Positions 49,480-60,591 of a DNA stretch of 64,000 bases are shown piece after piece. The translations under genes and the position numbers were made by a program. Under the pieces are notes generated by a model. That model was given only the letters and a program-made list of their open reading frames with translations, had not been told where the DNA came from and did no database searches. Within the stretch, counting starts at the first letter, position 1. Every line of letters starts with the position of its first letter. The stretch is taken from NCBI RefSeq assembly GCF_003945595.2, contig NW_024104898.1, forward strand, positions 1,860,001 through 1,924,000, given 5' to 3'. The stretch comes from Pipra filicauda. Taxonomy: Eukaryota; Chordata; Aves; Passeriformes; Pipridae.

Positions 49480-52400
49480 TCCATGAGTGTCCTCAGACAA
49501 AGTCCTGAGCAGGCTCATCTCCACAATCCTCCCCGAGATGGCAGCAAATCAAGCAGTGTGCTGAAAGTTCCATGGCCCTTGTGAAACCCATGCAGTCAGA
49601 AAGGCAGAGACCAAGAAGGAGTTCATACCTTATTTCTAGTGTGCTTTTTTCAGTGGGCTGGCACAGGCTCCTGTATAGCTCTGCCTCTCCTCTTGTCCTT
49701 TCTTCCACATGCTACCAACACAGGAGAGTAAATAGGCTCTATGAAATAACAATAAGTGGAAGTAAAAGAGACCTCTGATGAATGCCCAAATGGATCTGTC
49801 AGCAAAACCCTTTCAGTGGTCAGTTCTGCCTCTACCTCCCTTCCAAGGACAAGCATCCTCTTAAAAGAGGGCTGCAGGAGGGCTGTAGATATCAGGCCTA
49901 AGATCACAGCTGGGCTGCCTCACAAAGCATGAAAGTGAGAGGAAAAGGGAAGGGGAGGATAACAGCTAATGTTCTTCAACGACTTGTCTTCCCTAGCTTT
50001 TTCAGAACTGCCACTGTCATCGTGCAAGGCAATAAGGAAGACAGTGTGATCTGGCACCATCCGCCCTGTGCCCTTCCTATATTAAGATTTAGATTGAGCT
50101 GTCAGTGACCAGATACAGCTGGTAAGACAGCTGTAGCTCTCTGCCTGGATCTATTTTGGATTTACTTGCTCCTCCTCTCTTCCCTACTTGCATTTTCCTT
50201 ATGTAATTTTGAATTATTAAAAATGAAATTTCCCTGGAGATGGGTTTGCATTAATATTGGGATCTGATTGCACCGATGTTGCTCTTAATTTCTTTTTCAG
50301 AGAAAAGATGGATTTGCATGCAGGTGGGCAATCATTTTTTCGGGCATGACATCCAACCCAGGTTCAGCTGAACTAAACATTTGATTTTTATCAGGTTGCA
50401 CGTGATGTGTAGGTCCTGAATAAAGACGGCATGAAATTTGTAGAAGGTTGTCCAAAGCTGACACATGCTGAAGCCCTATCTCCAAGCAGCATGTTCCAGT
50501 CAGGTGGATTACGTGGGGAAAGAGAGGGGTTGAACAAAGGGCCAGCCTCCAAGTGTGCAATGGTGACACTCTCCTTTTGGAGCAGGAATGGCTGGTATGA
50601 ACAGCTGGTTATTGTAGGCAATGTCCCACTTCCCTATCTCCAGTCAAGTGTGCTACATGCACCAATGGTTTGGCCTCAGTGACCATGGTAGAGAAGCACA
50701 GGCTTTCTGAATGACCAGTGCTTTCTGGGTGCATCAGAGATTTGGACGGTGTGGATAAATGAAAGTGTAGGACCAGGCTTATTCAGCCACCAGTTTACTA
50801 TCTCTGCTGAGCCCACACCAAAGCAGCTCCTTCCTGTTCTACCTACGCCTGTAGCTCTTTTCCTGGTACCCCATAAATACTCATCAATAACAGTACTTAG
50901 TGCTTTATCACATGTTCTGCCTTCTAAACCCAGACAAGAAAATATTTGACCCTAAGTGATGTTTTCTTCCTCTCCAACCGTACTTTGTAGTATCAGACTT
51001 CAATCTATGTCCAACTCAAACTTCAGCTAAAGAATGTGTCGTTGCTAATGTATAACCAGGGAGTGTGAAGCTGCGTGTGAGAACAGCACACACTACCAGT
51101 GTGAAAACAAGCTGCAAGTACATAAAGCGGCCTCATTGTGCTGCTGCAGAGCATTGTTTGATGTACTTTTTGCAGGACTCTGTCTGGAGACCTCAAGTTA
51201 AAGCTAGCTCCAAATGCAGCTGCCCACTCATTCCAGGGCCAAGCACATCACAGAGGAACTGAAGATTTTTCCCTTCTAGGTGTTTGGTTTTAATCTGCAC
51301 TGCTCAAAGATGTCGAAGATCTGATTAATACCAAATCTGTCTCTTACCCCATGCCACACTGTATGGAGTCTGTCTGGGAGGACATTTAACAGAAAGCTCC
51401 CTGTGTCTGTGGACCTTGCATCAGATCTTTCTTCCCCATTGGTAGGCTGAAGCTCGATTTGCTGAGCTTGCAGTTGGTCCCATCCTGCTGCTCTCATATG
51501 CAAAACTTCTGCTGTGTGATGAGCTGAGAGACACAGGGGCAAGGGGGAAGCAGCTTCTAGGATGACTGCAATGGTGTGTTATGCACAAAATAAGCCACTT
51601 CCTACATTTAAGGATTGCAAAGGCATACATGTAGTCATTTAGTGAGACGCAGTGAACCCATGTGAACCCACTACACTTCCCAGCCCCAGCTAACATCACC
51701 AAGGCTTGAAAAACTGGCACCCACTTGCAGTGGGCAAAGGTGGTTCAATTAAAATTCCCTTGGATCATCTATGACACTCCAGTTTGGCAACTGGCTTGGT
51801 AGTTATGAGGCCAGCGTGGGTGAGCGGTACCTGCAAGCAGCACAGAGGATCACTCAGGCAGGAGAGACTGTGGGCCAGGCCAGATCTGTCACCCACAGCC
51901 ACAGCAACCACCTCAGATGCACTGCGTGCTTCCACCCACCACAGAACATTTCCTAATACCCTCTGACAAACCCAGCACACCACTGAAGAACAGAGTTTGC
52001 CTGCAGCTAGAGTGCCCAAATCCAAAATGCATGCCACAGCCGGCATGCGTGAGGCCAGGCAGAGGCAGGGAGACTTTGCACAGTGTATCTGGAACAACCA
52101 GATGGGATAGGTTTCACACAGGTCAACCAAAGCCTGATGGCAGATCAAGGTGGCTGATGGGTGAGTGGAGCTCTCACACAAGAGAAATGCAGCATGAGGA
52201 ACCAGCTTGGGGCACCAAGCAAGGTTCTCAGAGGAAATGAGAATTAATTTGTGGCTCAAGTGATCCTAGGAGGCATCTCAGGAAGCACTCAGACAGGGAG
52301 CACTCTCTGTGTCCCATCTGCTATTAGTAAAGAGACATCTTGCTGTATACACGTGACCATGGTGTGCTGGGGTAGTCCTGCTGCCTCTGTCAGATTTGCT

Positions 52401-52695
52401 CTGGTTGCATACTGTCCAGGTCTGCAGATAGTGGGCCTGTGATGTGACCCAAACTTTGACAATCTATCTAGGACAGAAGGAGGTCAACCAGCCTCTCACC
52501 TCCCCATACTGCAGACTGTGGAGCTCTACTGCAGGTCAAGCCAAGGAGGGATGTACCCTGAGGCGCACAAGGGCTCAGGTAGCAGCCCTGCTGATAACTA
52601 TGGTGTCTGCATAGGAGACAGGATTGCTTGGAAGAACTTTTATGTATTAGGAAACCAGCCATGGCACAGCAGAACAGTAACACTGGGACTCTCAG
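49480..52695. other. Noncoding block, no supported gene
   Basis: The longest open frame is 164 codons at 51,765-52,259 minus, without any recognisable domain, and I treat it as chance. At 50,283-50,300 a pyrimidine-rich TTAATTTCTTTTTCAG resembles a splice acceptor, followed by a perfect POU octamer ATTTGCAT at 50,312-50,319. The 27 bases between that AG and the next CAG/GTGGGC donor-like site could only be a microexon, so I do not call it. Confidence 0.5.
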
Positions 52696-52699
52696 GGCC

Positions 52700-52790
52700 T
52701 GGTTTCCGTCCCCAGCTTTGCCATGGCCTTCATAGGGTCATGCTGGGCAAGTCATATCCCTTATCTGTGGCTCCACATGAGGAAATGTTG
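52700..52790 (+). mobile_element. MIR-like ancient SINE copy
   Basis: The block GGTTTCCGTCCCCAGCTTTG at 52,701-52,720 followed by CCATGG matches the MIR segment GTCCCAGCTCTGCCAC. CTGGGCAAGTCATATCCC at 52,743-52,760 matches TTGGGCAAGTCACTTAACC. TTATCTGTGGCTCCACATGA and GGAAATG follow, corresponding to CTCTGTGCCTCA...CTGTAAAATG with loss of part of the 3' end. It is in the same orientation as the other three MIR copies in the window. Confidence 0.65.
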
Positions 52791-52794
52791 CTGC

Positions 52795-53100
52795 CTTGAG
52801 TTAGAAGGAGGATAATGAAGACAAATCTTTGGGCTCCAGTGTTGGAGGGTCCCTCCCTGCAGGTTCAGGCTTAAGAGTGGATAAGAACGCCACTTTGCTT
52901 GACACAACGCTAGTGCGTGGTGTCAAAGATGACATCATGGCATGTGAACAAGCATTTACCCTCTGAAAGAGAAAATAGCAGAAGCATGTGTAATCATTTG
53001 CTTTTCATGCCAACATATTTTCCTTATGTAAAGAGAGGCTCTGGCGGCCCTAAGGATGCTGAGAGATGCCTGTGCTCCCCTGTGAAGGTGGAACTATCAG
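52795..53100. other. Short noncoding spacer
   Basis: These roughly 300 bases between the MIR and copy B of the unnamed repeat hold no recognised gene or repeat. Confidence 0.5.
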
Positions 53101-53106
53101 GCAAGG

Positions 53107-53230
53107 ATGCCAGCATACCTGCCTGGGTAAATTTGTGCATGCACTTCATGTTATAATAGGCTTCAGTATCTGATAACAGAGACCTGCTGGAGTCTGGCAT
53201 GAGGACAGAAAGAATCAAAGGTCATGTCAT
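53107..53230. repeat. Unnamed interspersed repeat, copy B
   Basis: This is the partner of 48,543-48,692. It carries ATGCCAGCATA, GGGTAAATTTG, GCACTTCATG, CTGATAACAGAG and the 16-base identity ATCAAAGGTCATGTCA at 53,214-53,229 in the same order. It is shorter by about 20 bases in the last third. The similarity may extend leftwards into about 53,040-53,100, where a GGGAG/CCCCTGTGAA-type word (CTCCCCTGTGAAGG) parallels TTTCACAGGGGAAG near 48,496 only loosely. The paralogous relation is clearer than the identity of the family. Confidence 0.6.
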
Positions 53231-53234
53231 GAAT

Positions 53235-53905
53235 TCCAGTTATGCTGATAGACATCTACAGCCAGAGGAAGGAGCTCAAGAACAGGAACTGTAAACTGGT
53301 TGGGAGGGCTGGAAAACAGAAACTGGTTCAGGGATGACAGGTATGGGTCATTTTGGACCCCAGATGGACAATTGCATGTGCATGTTTGTCACAGGACATA
53401 GGAAGGTGTTTTCCTGATGGAGTTACCCATGAACTCTGCCATCACTAGTTTAACAAACAGACTAAGCACACTGCAATAAATGTATTAAATAGCTAGCACA
53501 TGTCCCTCAAGAGGCCTCTTCCTGATGGAGAAGATGATTCATGACATGGATGGGCAGATCAGCAGAAAGGTAGGAGATGCAAATATGCAGTGCGTACCTT
53601 GCACCAGGGAAACTGTCTGCCCACGGAAACAGCTGAGAATGTATGTGATAGCACAAAGTTGCTCTGCTCACTCCCTACTTTTGCCTTATTTGTCTGATAC
53701 CACTTGCCTTGTGCCTTATGCCTAGCAGGTGCCTGGGAGGCACAGTTCTCCTGTGGTGCACACTGGGGTCTGAGCAAGTTCACATCAGGGGTGAGACGGC
53801 AGCTGTGCTGAGCTGTGCTCAGCAATTCCTGCACAGCATAGCTCTGTGATGGGTTCTGGAGGCAGGAAGAGGAGCTTTAAGGTTCTACAATACCCAGAAG
53901 AAAAG
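53235..53905. other. Noncoding block, no supported gene
   Basis: No exon is supported. A small GAGCTGTGCT duplication occurs at about 53,810-53,822. Near 53,457-53,490 the words AGACTAAGCACACTGC and AATAAATGTATTAAA loosely recall an L2 3' end, but I do not call it. The right edge meets the ATGGG array. Confidence 0.5.
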
Positions 53906-53906
53906 A

Positions 53907-53996
53907 ATGGGATGGGATGGGATGGGATGGGATGGGATGGGATGGGATGGGATGGGATGGGATGGGATGGGATGGGATGGGATGGGATGGGATGGG
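53907..53996. repeat. (ATGGG)18 perfect minisatellite-like array
   Basis: Ninety bases are made of 18 uninterrupted copies of ATGGG. There is not one substitution, so the array is young or actively homogenised and probably polymorphic in copy number. A pentamer repeat is open in all frames, which creates artificial peptides (Met-Gly-Trp-Asp-Gly repeats on plus, Pro-Ile-Pro-Ser-His on minus); these are not genes. The G-triplet every five bases could support G-quadruplex formation on the plus strand. It is followed by GGAAAGAGGAGG and an A10 run. Confidence 0.95.
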
Positions 53997-54087
53997 AAAG
54001 AGGAGGAAAAAAAAAAGGATGGGGAAGCAGAAGACAAAGTCCTTGCAAGTGACTGACACTTCTAGTTGTATCACAATAAATTATCTC

Positions 54088-54115
54088 ATTTCTTTCTTAT
54101 TATTTCTTTCTTATT
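54088..54115. repeat. 14-bp perfect tandem duplication
   Basis: ATTTCTTTCTTATT occurs at 54,088-54,101 and again, without mismatch, at 54,102-54,115. It lies 92 bases beyond the ATGGG array, so two independent slippage events are close together. Confidence 0.9.
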
Positions 54116-54119
54116 ATTC

Positions 54120-54690
54120 TTCAGTTAAATGATTCCACTGTTTTCGCAACATTCTCCTACAGCCTCAGACTAGATGTGCTCACTCTCCCTTTACTTTTCA
54201 AATCAGGACTTCTATTTGGATTCACCTGCTTCGTGGCTGTTGCTTTTTGCCTCTTCACAGGTGCTGACAAAGGCTTTGCTAACATTGTTTAAAGTCACTT
54301 TTGAGCCAGGAAAGACCTGGTAAACAGGCAGGACATTGAAAGACAGACACAGTATAGGCAGGGACACTACAAACTGCTAGCATGTGTTATTATCAGAACA
54401 TCTTTTTTCTTCACTCCTCTGCTGTTAGTGGTACATGTCAGGCAGCAACATGTGAGGAACTGCACTAGGTGTTGGTTTTTAGCAGCTGAGTAGTCACAAA
54501 TCTGAGCCACTGAAAGCTGGCTCCAAACTCCTGGCAAACAAATGGGGAAAATCTCATTGAGTTCAGGGAGGTTTGGCTTCAACTTCACGGAGAACAGCCT
54601 GAAACTGAAACATCAGATGCATAAAACCCCACCCATGCAGTAACTACCAGGAAAAGGGACCAAAACTGATAGATTTGAGCCTCAGTGAAC
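54120..54690. other. Noncoding spacer
   Basis: No gene or repeat was recognised; open frames are at most 73 codons. Composition turns AT-rich towards the right. Confidence 0.5.
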
Positions 54691-55690
54691 AGATTAAATC
54701 ACCCATTTGAATTAGCAATTTAAATAAGCAGGAGACCTTATTTTAAAATATTTAATAAAAACTTCTTTTCATTTATCCTTTTTAATTATTTTCCACAAAG
54801 AAAGGTTGATAGTCATCAGGCTGTAACCAAAAAGACCCTTTTGACCTAAAACCACATACAGTCAATGCACGAACTTACTGTTACCAGCAGACAGTTTTAT
54901 CTACACATATTTACTTACCACTTTACATGTTTTTATTAGGTCTTGATTGTTACATTTTTCTATGCTGGGAAATGGTGAGTTATGTATTTTTAATTTGTTA
55001 TAGAATGACCGTTTATCTTTAGAATTGGTTTATATCAGGCTGCATACAGAATGAAGTTTGAATCCATTAAAAATCTCTAAAAACAGTTTTATTAAACACC
55101 TAGTTTATTATTTGTAAAACCACCTTTGTTGCTAAACAGAAAAGAAAAAGTAATGTTAAACAAAGGAAGTTTTATCAGTGACTAGTGGGTTAAACAGGTT
55201 GTTCCAGGACACCATATACTCCCACAATGTAGATCTGCTATATCTTGTCCTGTCATCCTCATTTTTCTAATAGACCAGAGGAGAAAAACAAGCTTGTCCT
55301 CTTTTTCCAAACCTCATCCAGTTTCTCAAGTTTGAATGAGCAAGTCACCAAATTTAAGTTGTTGAATAGACTGAAATGGAATAAATAGTCGTCTACTACT
55401 CATGGAAGAGCACTTACTTTCAAAAGTGGATTTATCACTTACCAAGCTTTGGTTCCAGGTGCTTAGGTAGTGGTTTGGTTCAACTTTCTGAAATGTTTTG
55501 GCAGGAAGCATGTGTAACTTGATATTTTAAAAAATAATCAAGACAAAGAGAAGCTTTTTATCAAATATACTAAGCTTCCCAGTACAGATGGCCATTGTTC
55601 CACATTTAAATAGCTCTATTTCAATAGAGAGAAAATGTACTGAATTTATAATTTTCTTAACATTTTCTGCCATTGTTATTACCAGTTGTC
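54690..55690. other. AT-rich noncoding block, possible regulatory DNA
   Basis: About 1 kb is much richer in A and T than its neighbours, with almost no CpG and no open frame above 61 codons. It holds many homeobox- and SOX-like words, for example TTTAATTATTTT near 54,780, CTTGATTGTTAC near 54,943, CACCTTTGTTGC near 55,120 and TATTTAATAAAA near 54,747. Such AT-rich islands are often conserved enhancers in vertebrate gene deserts, but the same look can arise by neutral drift. No repeat family was recognised. Confidence 0.35.
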
Positions 55691-55694
55691 TGTG

Positions 55695-58600
55695 ATGGAC
55701 ATTAAGAATTGGATGGACCTTAGTTCCCTGCCCACTGACCAGATTACTCTAAGCTGCCACTAGGAGACTGTGGGTGGCTTTAGCACCACAAATCATTACC
55801 CCAGAGACAAAGTTTCCAGCTGAGAATTACAAGTACCCCCCAAGGTGGACAGAGATGTCAGAGCAGTCATGTCCACCCGTTTCTTTAATCCTCTTCCACC
55901 CACCCTGTTTTTCCTGTTACAATCACCAAGGAGGTCTTTCCATACTGTTTGCGTGACTGGAGAAAGACCCTGGAAAACATGAACAGAGCATAAACCAATG
56001 CTGAGATGCCTGCTTGGATTGGAAAGACATATGAAACAATACCTTGAAGATCCTGTGCCCCTGGCCTCTCTGCCTGCCCCTAGGAAGGAGGCCTAATCCT
56101 GTGGGAAAGGGCAGCCTCTCCCTGTGGGACACTAGGACACTGTGGAAGAGACCAACATGCTATTTTAAAAGGTTATAATGCCATTCTGTTTTATTGCCAG
56201 TTGGCATTAATTAGCTCGCTACTGTCCTCTTTCTGAATTGTCTCAACCAAGGAGTATCTGTTAGTGATTTATACTTGGCACTTCCCTGATAAAAGTTTTT
56301 CCATTCTAACTCAGCTTGAGCAAGACTTCTCTCCATGCCAACTTCACTGAAGTGTCTCACCTTCCGACTTTTGCCTCCTTTTATAGTAAATACCATGGGA
56401 GAGGCAAATTGAGTATTTTTGTGACAGTAGCCTGTCTGATACTCTTCCATCACCAGTGCTCAGTCCGTCATCTTGCCTGGTGGCAACAAACATGTCACCA
56501 TTAAGAGGAATTGTTTTGGGGTCAGATGCTCCTAACCTCCAGCTTCACTGGCTGAGATGAATCTATGTTATGCCAGCTGAGGATCTGTTCCTTCAGGAAA
56601 ACAAGGCCTATTGGAAAGACTGCACAGGGAGGAAGAAAACCAGGGTTTCTTAAAAGGTTAGCTAACACTGCTTTAGCTAAAGCCCACCACAGCCCAATTT
56701 CTGGAGGCTTATGGAACGTAAATCTTGGATTAACTCAATATTCAGTAGAGCTTTGCAATCCACTCATAACACTTTCCAGTTCAGTGTGAAGAACTGGGCC
56801 TCTTATGAGCCTCTTTTCAGCATTTCTCCAAAGCTGTGGATATCCTTCTCCAGTGAGGGATTTGGAGGGGATACATTATGAGCAGGACACTAATCTGCTC
56901 CTCTACTGCAGTGTGTTGGGAAGGGAACCTCAGAAGGTATCATGCAGCATTTTATCCCTATTTCCTTTCTAGAGTAACCTGATGGAGACACCAATGTGCA
57001 GCCCTTTCAGCCCAGATTCCAGTATTTAACCACTAGAAACATTCTGGTGTCAAGTTTTCACAGATGTTTTTAGGGGGAAGAATATATCCTAGCTCCTAAA
57101 TCAACTTGAGTAGACAAGGTAGTATGCTGTCACTACTGTGACACTGCTGTCAGTCATTGCTGTTCAGAAGTTTATGTATGTCTCAGGAACCATGACAGAG
57201 TGAAAACCAAAAGCTTAGTCTGTTAAACACCATTATATACCCTTGCTGCTCACATTTTTACTTTCCATATTCACTCTCTTTTTTTTTAATGCCTGAGAGG
57301 TCTTCTGTTTGCAATTTGGTGTAGGCTTCTGGCTAGAAGAAACAATTAACCATGCCTCCAATCAGGACGGAAGCAGAAAGGTATGGAGAGAAGATTAAAA
57401 TCAAATCCCCAAACATAAAAGGAAATTTGAAGTAAAAAAATTGAAAAGTGGAACGGCATGCTTCATCTCTATCATTGATAAAATATTTTGCAATCCTGGA
57501 AAACTTAATAGCTTCTTTGGCATAATCTTTATGACCTTAAAGGGGTGATAAGGAAAGTAATAAAAAACTGTTTCTGAAAGGGTATGCGTTTTCCTAGTCA
57601 ACTCAGTTTTTCCGTCTCACCTCCAAGGCTAACATTCAAAAGGAAGTTTGACACATATGGGTTTTGTCGGAACTTGGAAGCTGTTTATTTAGCTTCTCTC
57701 AAGATACTACCTATGGAACCTTGCAGAGCAGGGCAAGAAAGGGAGCCCTGTGAAGTGGCAACGGCGTCAGAAAAGTGAAGGGTGCATAGCTCAAACTGCT
57801 CAAGTTTATTAAAACAAAATAGGTCAGGAGAGTTGCCCAGAGGGTTACATAAGGCAGAAAGTAGCACTCCACAGGAGAGGAGAAGGGAGCCTGTTAAAAG
57901 GCAAAGCCACTCCAGTTTGTTTATGGCCAGAGATAACTGCCTTGTGGTGTGTCTGTTCTCCATAGCTGACAGAGTAAATCACACTCTTTATCTCCACAGC
58001 AGATGAGAATTTGGACTGGGCTGTTGTTTTGTGAGCTGTGGATTATAGCAAATGGGTCTGTTATTTTTTATTATGGCTAGCATTATTATTTTGTTCCTGC
58101 GATCTCCATCTATGTAAGGAATTTCACCACAATGATTTGCTTGAAGGGAATGTTAGGGATCATAATAGCAGTAAGGATAAAACCTTGAAACACCTGAAAA
58201 GGGTATATAAGAAAGGTGGGTTGGCAGTTGTGTACAGACAAGGGAAATGATCAAATGCACTTTGGGATCCTGCAGAGCAAGGCTGGGAGCTGACACTCTC
58301 ATCCTGGCCCAGAGGTCAGCCCAAAGGCCAATATGACATCTAGGAATGTACAAGTACCTGTGGCCTGCCGATGCATCTGTCCCGTACCAGACTCCCTTGG
58401 TTCTGCCTCCGCCTCTTGTGCCAGAAATCCAGCTTCATATCTTAAACGCTGCCAGCTCTGTCACAGGTCCCCACCCCTTGGCATAGACAGGGGAGAGAAG
58501 ACCCTCTTGCAGAGAGGTCAGGCACCCTGAATGTCTCACATCTCAGTAAGTGTATTCTCACTTTCAGGTACTCAAATCTCAAACCACTGGTATTTGTCCT

Positions 58601-60420
58601 TCAGAAGTGGAACCCTGTTGTCCCTGTTCATGCCTCCTCCTTGGCTCCTGTGACACATTACTCCTTCCTTTCTGCAACCTCGGCTCAGTGACAGAGCAGA
58701 GCCGCTTGCAGGGAGAGCTCTTCCCAAAATTAAGCAGAACCCAGGTTTCACTAAAGATCATACAATCAGAGAACATCTGATATCACAGAAAACACCAGTA
58801 CTATTTTTCATGGTTTTGGTCCATAAGAGCAAATGGGAGCTCTTTGCTTGTTTTCAGACTGACTGATCCAACGACACCTACTGAGTGGGCCATGACCCAG
58901 GAAGCTTCTCAGCAGCTCCAGGAACAGGTCCCTGGGAGGAAACATGCACCACATCCCTTTGAGCCATTTGCTGAGAGCTGGTTAGAGAAACAAAGGAGCT
59001 TTATCTTTCATGGGAAAATGCTGAATCATCAAAATCCACACTTCTCATAGGGGCACATCAGTTTTCATGACATTCTCAGGAAGAAGTTTCTCTAATGCAG
59101 GATAGAAAGCAGAAGGTTAATTTTATTTTGGTGAAGGATAAAGAATTGAAGGAGACAGACAGGGATAAGAGGCTATAATATATTCAGTCCACTGTACAAG
59201 CAGTGTGAGAGACAGTTCAAATTTTACTCTGCCTGGTCCAGAACCACGGCTGGATCTGCTCAGCTGTGTGCTCTGAGCAAACACCTGCATGTTGGAGAAT
59301 AGCTGGAGGGGACAGGGTGAAGGTGCCTCTCCCTGTATAATTTTTGCAAGACATGTTTAAAAAGGCCTGGGTCTATCCCATGTCAGAATAGCAGTTCTGA
59401 CACCCTGCAGATATCTGTACAGGAGGACTCAGCTCTTCTAGCCAGATGGATGGTTTCCATTATTCTACACCTCATCTGCATCCTTCCAACTCACCAACCT
59501 GCAGCAGCATCTGTGCCATACATAGGGTCACATCCCTACAGGACAAAATGCCCTGGGATAAGACATAAGAGCCCTCTCCTTCAGTCAGAAAACCACTTCC
59601 TTTCTTTCTTATGCAGAAACTTTTCTCCTTATCAGGCAACCTCTGCCATGCCAGCATGGAACAGGCTCTTGGCTGTGAGAGCACTGGCTTCTTTCATGCT
59701 ACACCAATTTACCCTAGTGAAAGATCTGGGCCTCTGGAGCATAGCAAGGATGCTCCTGCCCCAGCACTCAGCCCTCTCTGGAACAAGCTCACAAAAGCAC
59801 TGCATGCTTCTATCCCAGACTCTCAGAAATGTATCAAGCTGCTTCTGCAATATCCACCTGGCACAGGAATGCAGCTCTTTAGGGTCACTCTCTTCCCCCA
59901 GCAGGTCTGGCCCTGTCTTGTAGGCCCTTGCTGCTGGGTGAAATGCATATTCTTTTGGCACAGAGATGCCTTTGTTCAGTTGGCTCTGCTCTTTTTCAAG
60001 GATCATCCACAGCCCCTGCAGCACTCATTCTGGGGTCTCTTCCTTTTTGGTGCCCCTGAAAGTGTGGTGTTTTCTGGTTCATTTACACCAAAGCTCAATT
60101 CAAAAGGGACCCGATGCATTTCATTTTTAGTGGGCCAGACTTTGGCAAAACGGAAATCCTTCTCTGGTGTGTTCTCCTAGCAGGTAGCCATTTCCGTGAC
60201 CAGTACAGATATTTATTCCTCCTCACATGTGACTGGAGCCCTAATTCCTGGGAAGGAAGAGCATAGCATTACTTGTATAGTCCATAATGCTACAGGCCTT
60301 TGAAACTCTGCATTTGCTAGTCCTTCAGCTTCTCGCTGGCTTCAACAGGCCAAAATTTAAAGCAGGTCTGTGCTCTAGTGAGTAACTGATGTAATTACGC
60401 TCACTTGTTACAAGGAGAAG
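55695..60420. other. Noncoding block, no supported gene
   Basis: Plus frames of 157 codons (59,450-59,923) and 189 codons (59,611-60,180) overlap each other and a 130-codon minus frame. None has a domain, and mutual overlap in three frames points to a stop-poor stretch and not to a gene. No repeat was recognised. The right end leads into the promoter-like sequence at 60.4 kb. Confidence 0.5.
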
Positions 60421-60424
60421 CTTT

Positions 60425-60590
60425 CACAAGAGGGGGAGGCGGTGGCCCCAAGCCAGGAGGTGTGTCCCCGATGACAAGCCGCGGAGCCAATCACAGCACT
60501 GAAAGATCATCACATTCATACCAAAAAGAAAAGAAACCGCCCCAGGGTATTTATATTGAGGAAGGGAGGAAAAAAAAAAAAAAAGAGTTG
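60425..60590 (+). promoter_or_regulatory. Candidate TATA/CCAAT core promoter
   Basis: A CCAAT box (GAGCCAATCAC, CCAAT at 60,487-60,491) stands 57 bases before a TATA-like TATTTATA (60,548-60,555). A GA-rich GC-box-like element (GAGGGGGAGGCGG at about 60,431-60,443) lies upstream. With usual spacing transcription would start near 60,578-60,586, directly in an A15 run (60,570-60,584), and run rightwards. A strong splice-donor sequence (GTAAGT at 60,733-60,738) lies about 150 bases downstream, a normal first-exon length. The dense CpG island follows at 61.3 kb. These signals are individually common, so this is a hypothesis without transcript evidence. Confidence 0.35.
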
Positions 60591-60591
60591 G

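Noticed and set aside
50283..50330. Microexon between an acceptor at 50,300 and a CAG/GTGGGC donor-like site
   Set aside because: Would be only about 27 bases with no partner exons in sight.
53455..53490. L2-like 3' end around AATAAATGTATTAAA
   Set aside because: Too short and AT-rich to distinguish from background.
53785..54132. Repeat proteins (Met-Gly-Trp-Asp-Gly and Pro-Ile-Pro-Ser-His) over the ATGGG array
   Set aside because: A pentamer array without stop codons is open in every frame by construction; these are artefacts.
59611..60180. 189-codon plus frame
   Set aside because: Overlaps a second plus frame and a minus frame of similar length, has no domain or credible splice or promoter context, and its length is expected by chance in 64 kb.
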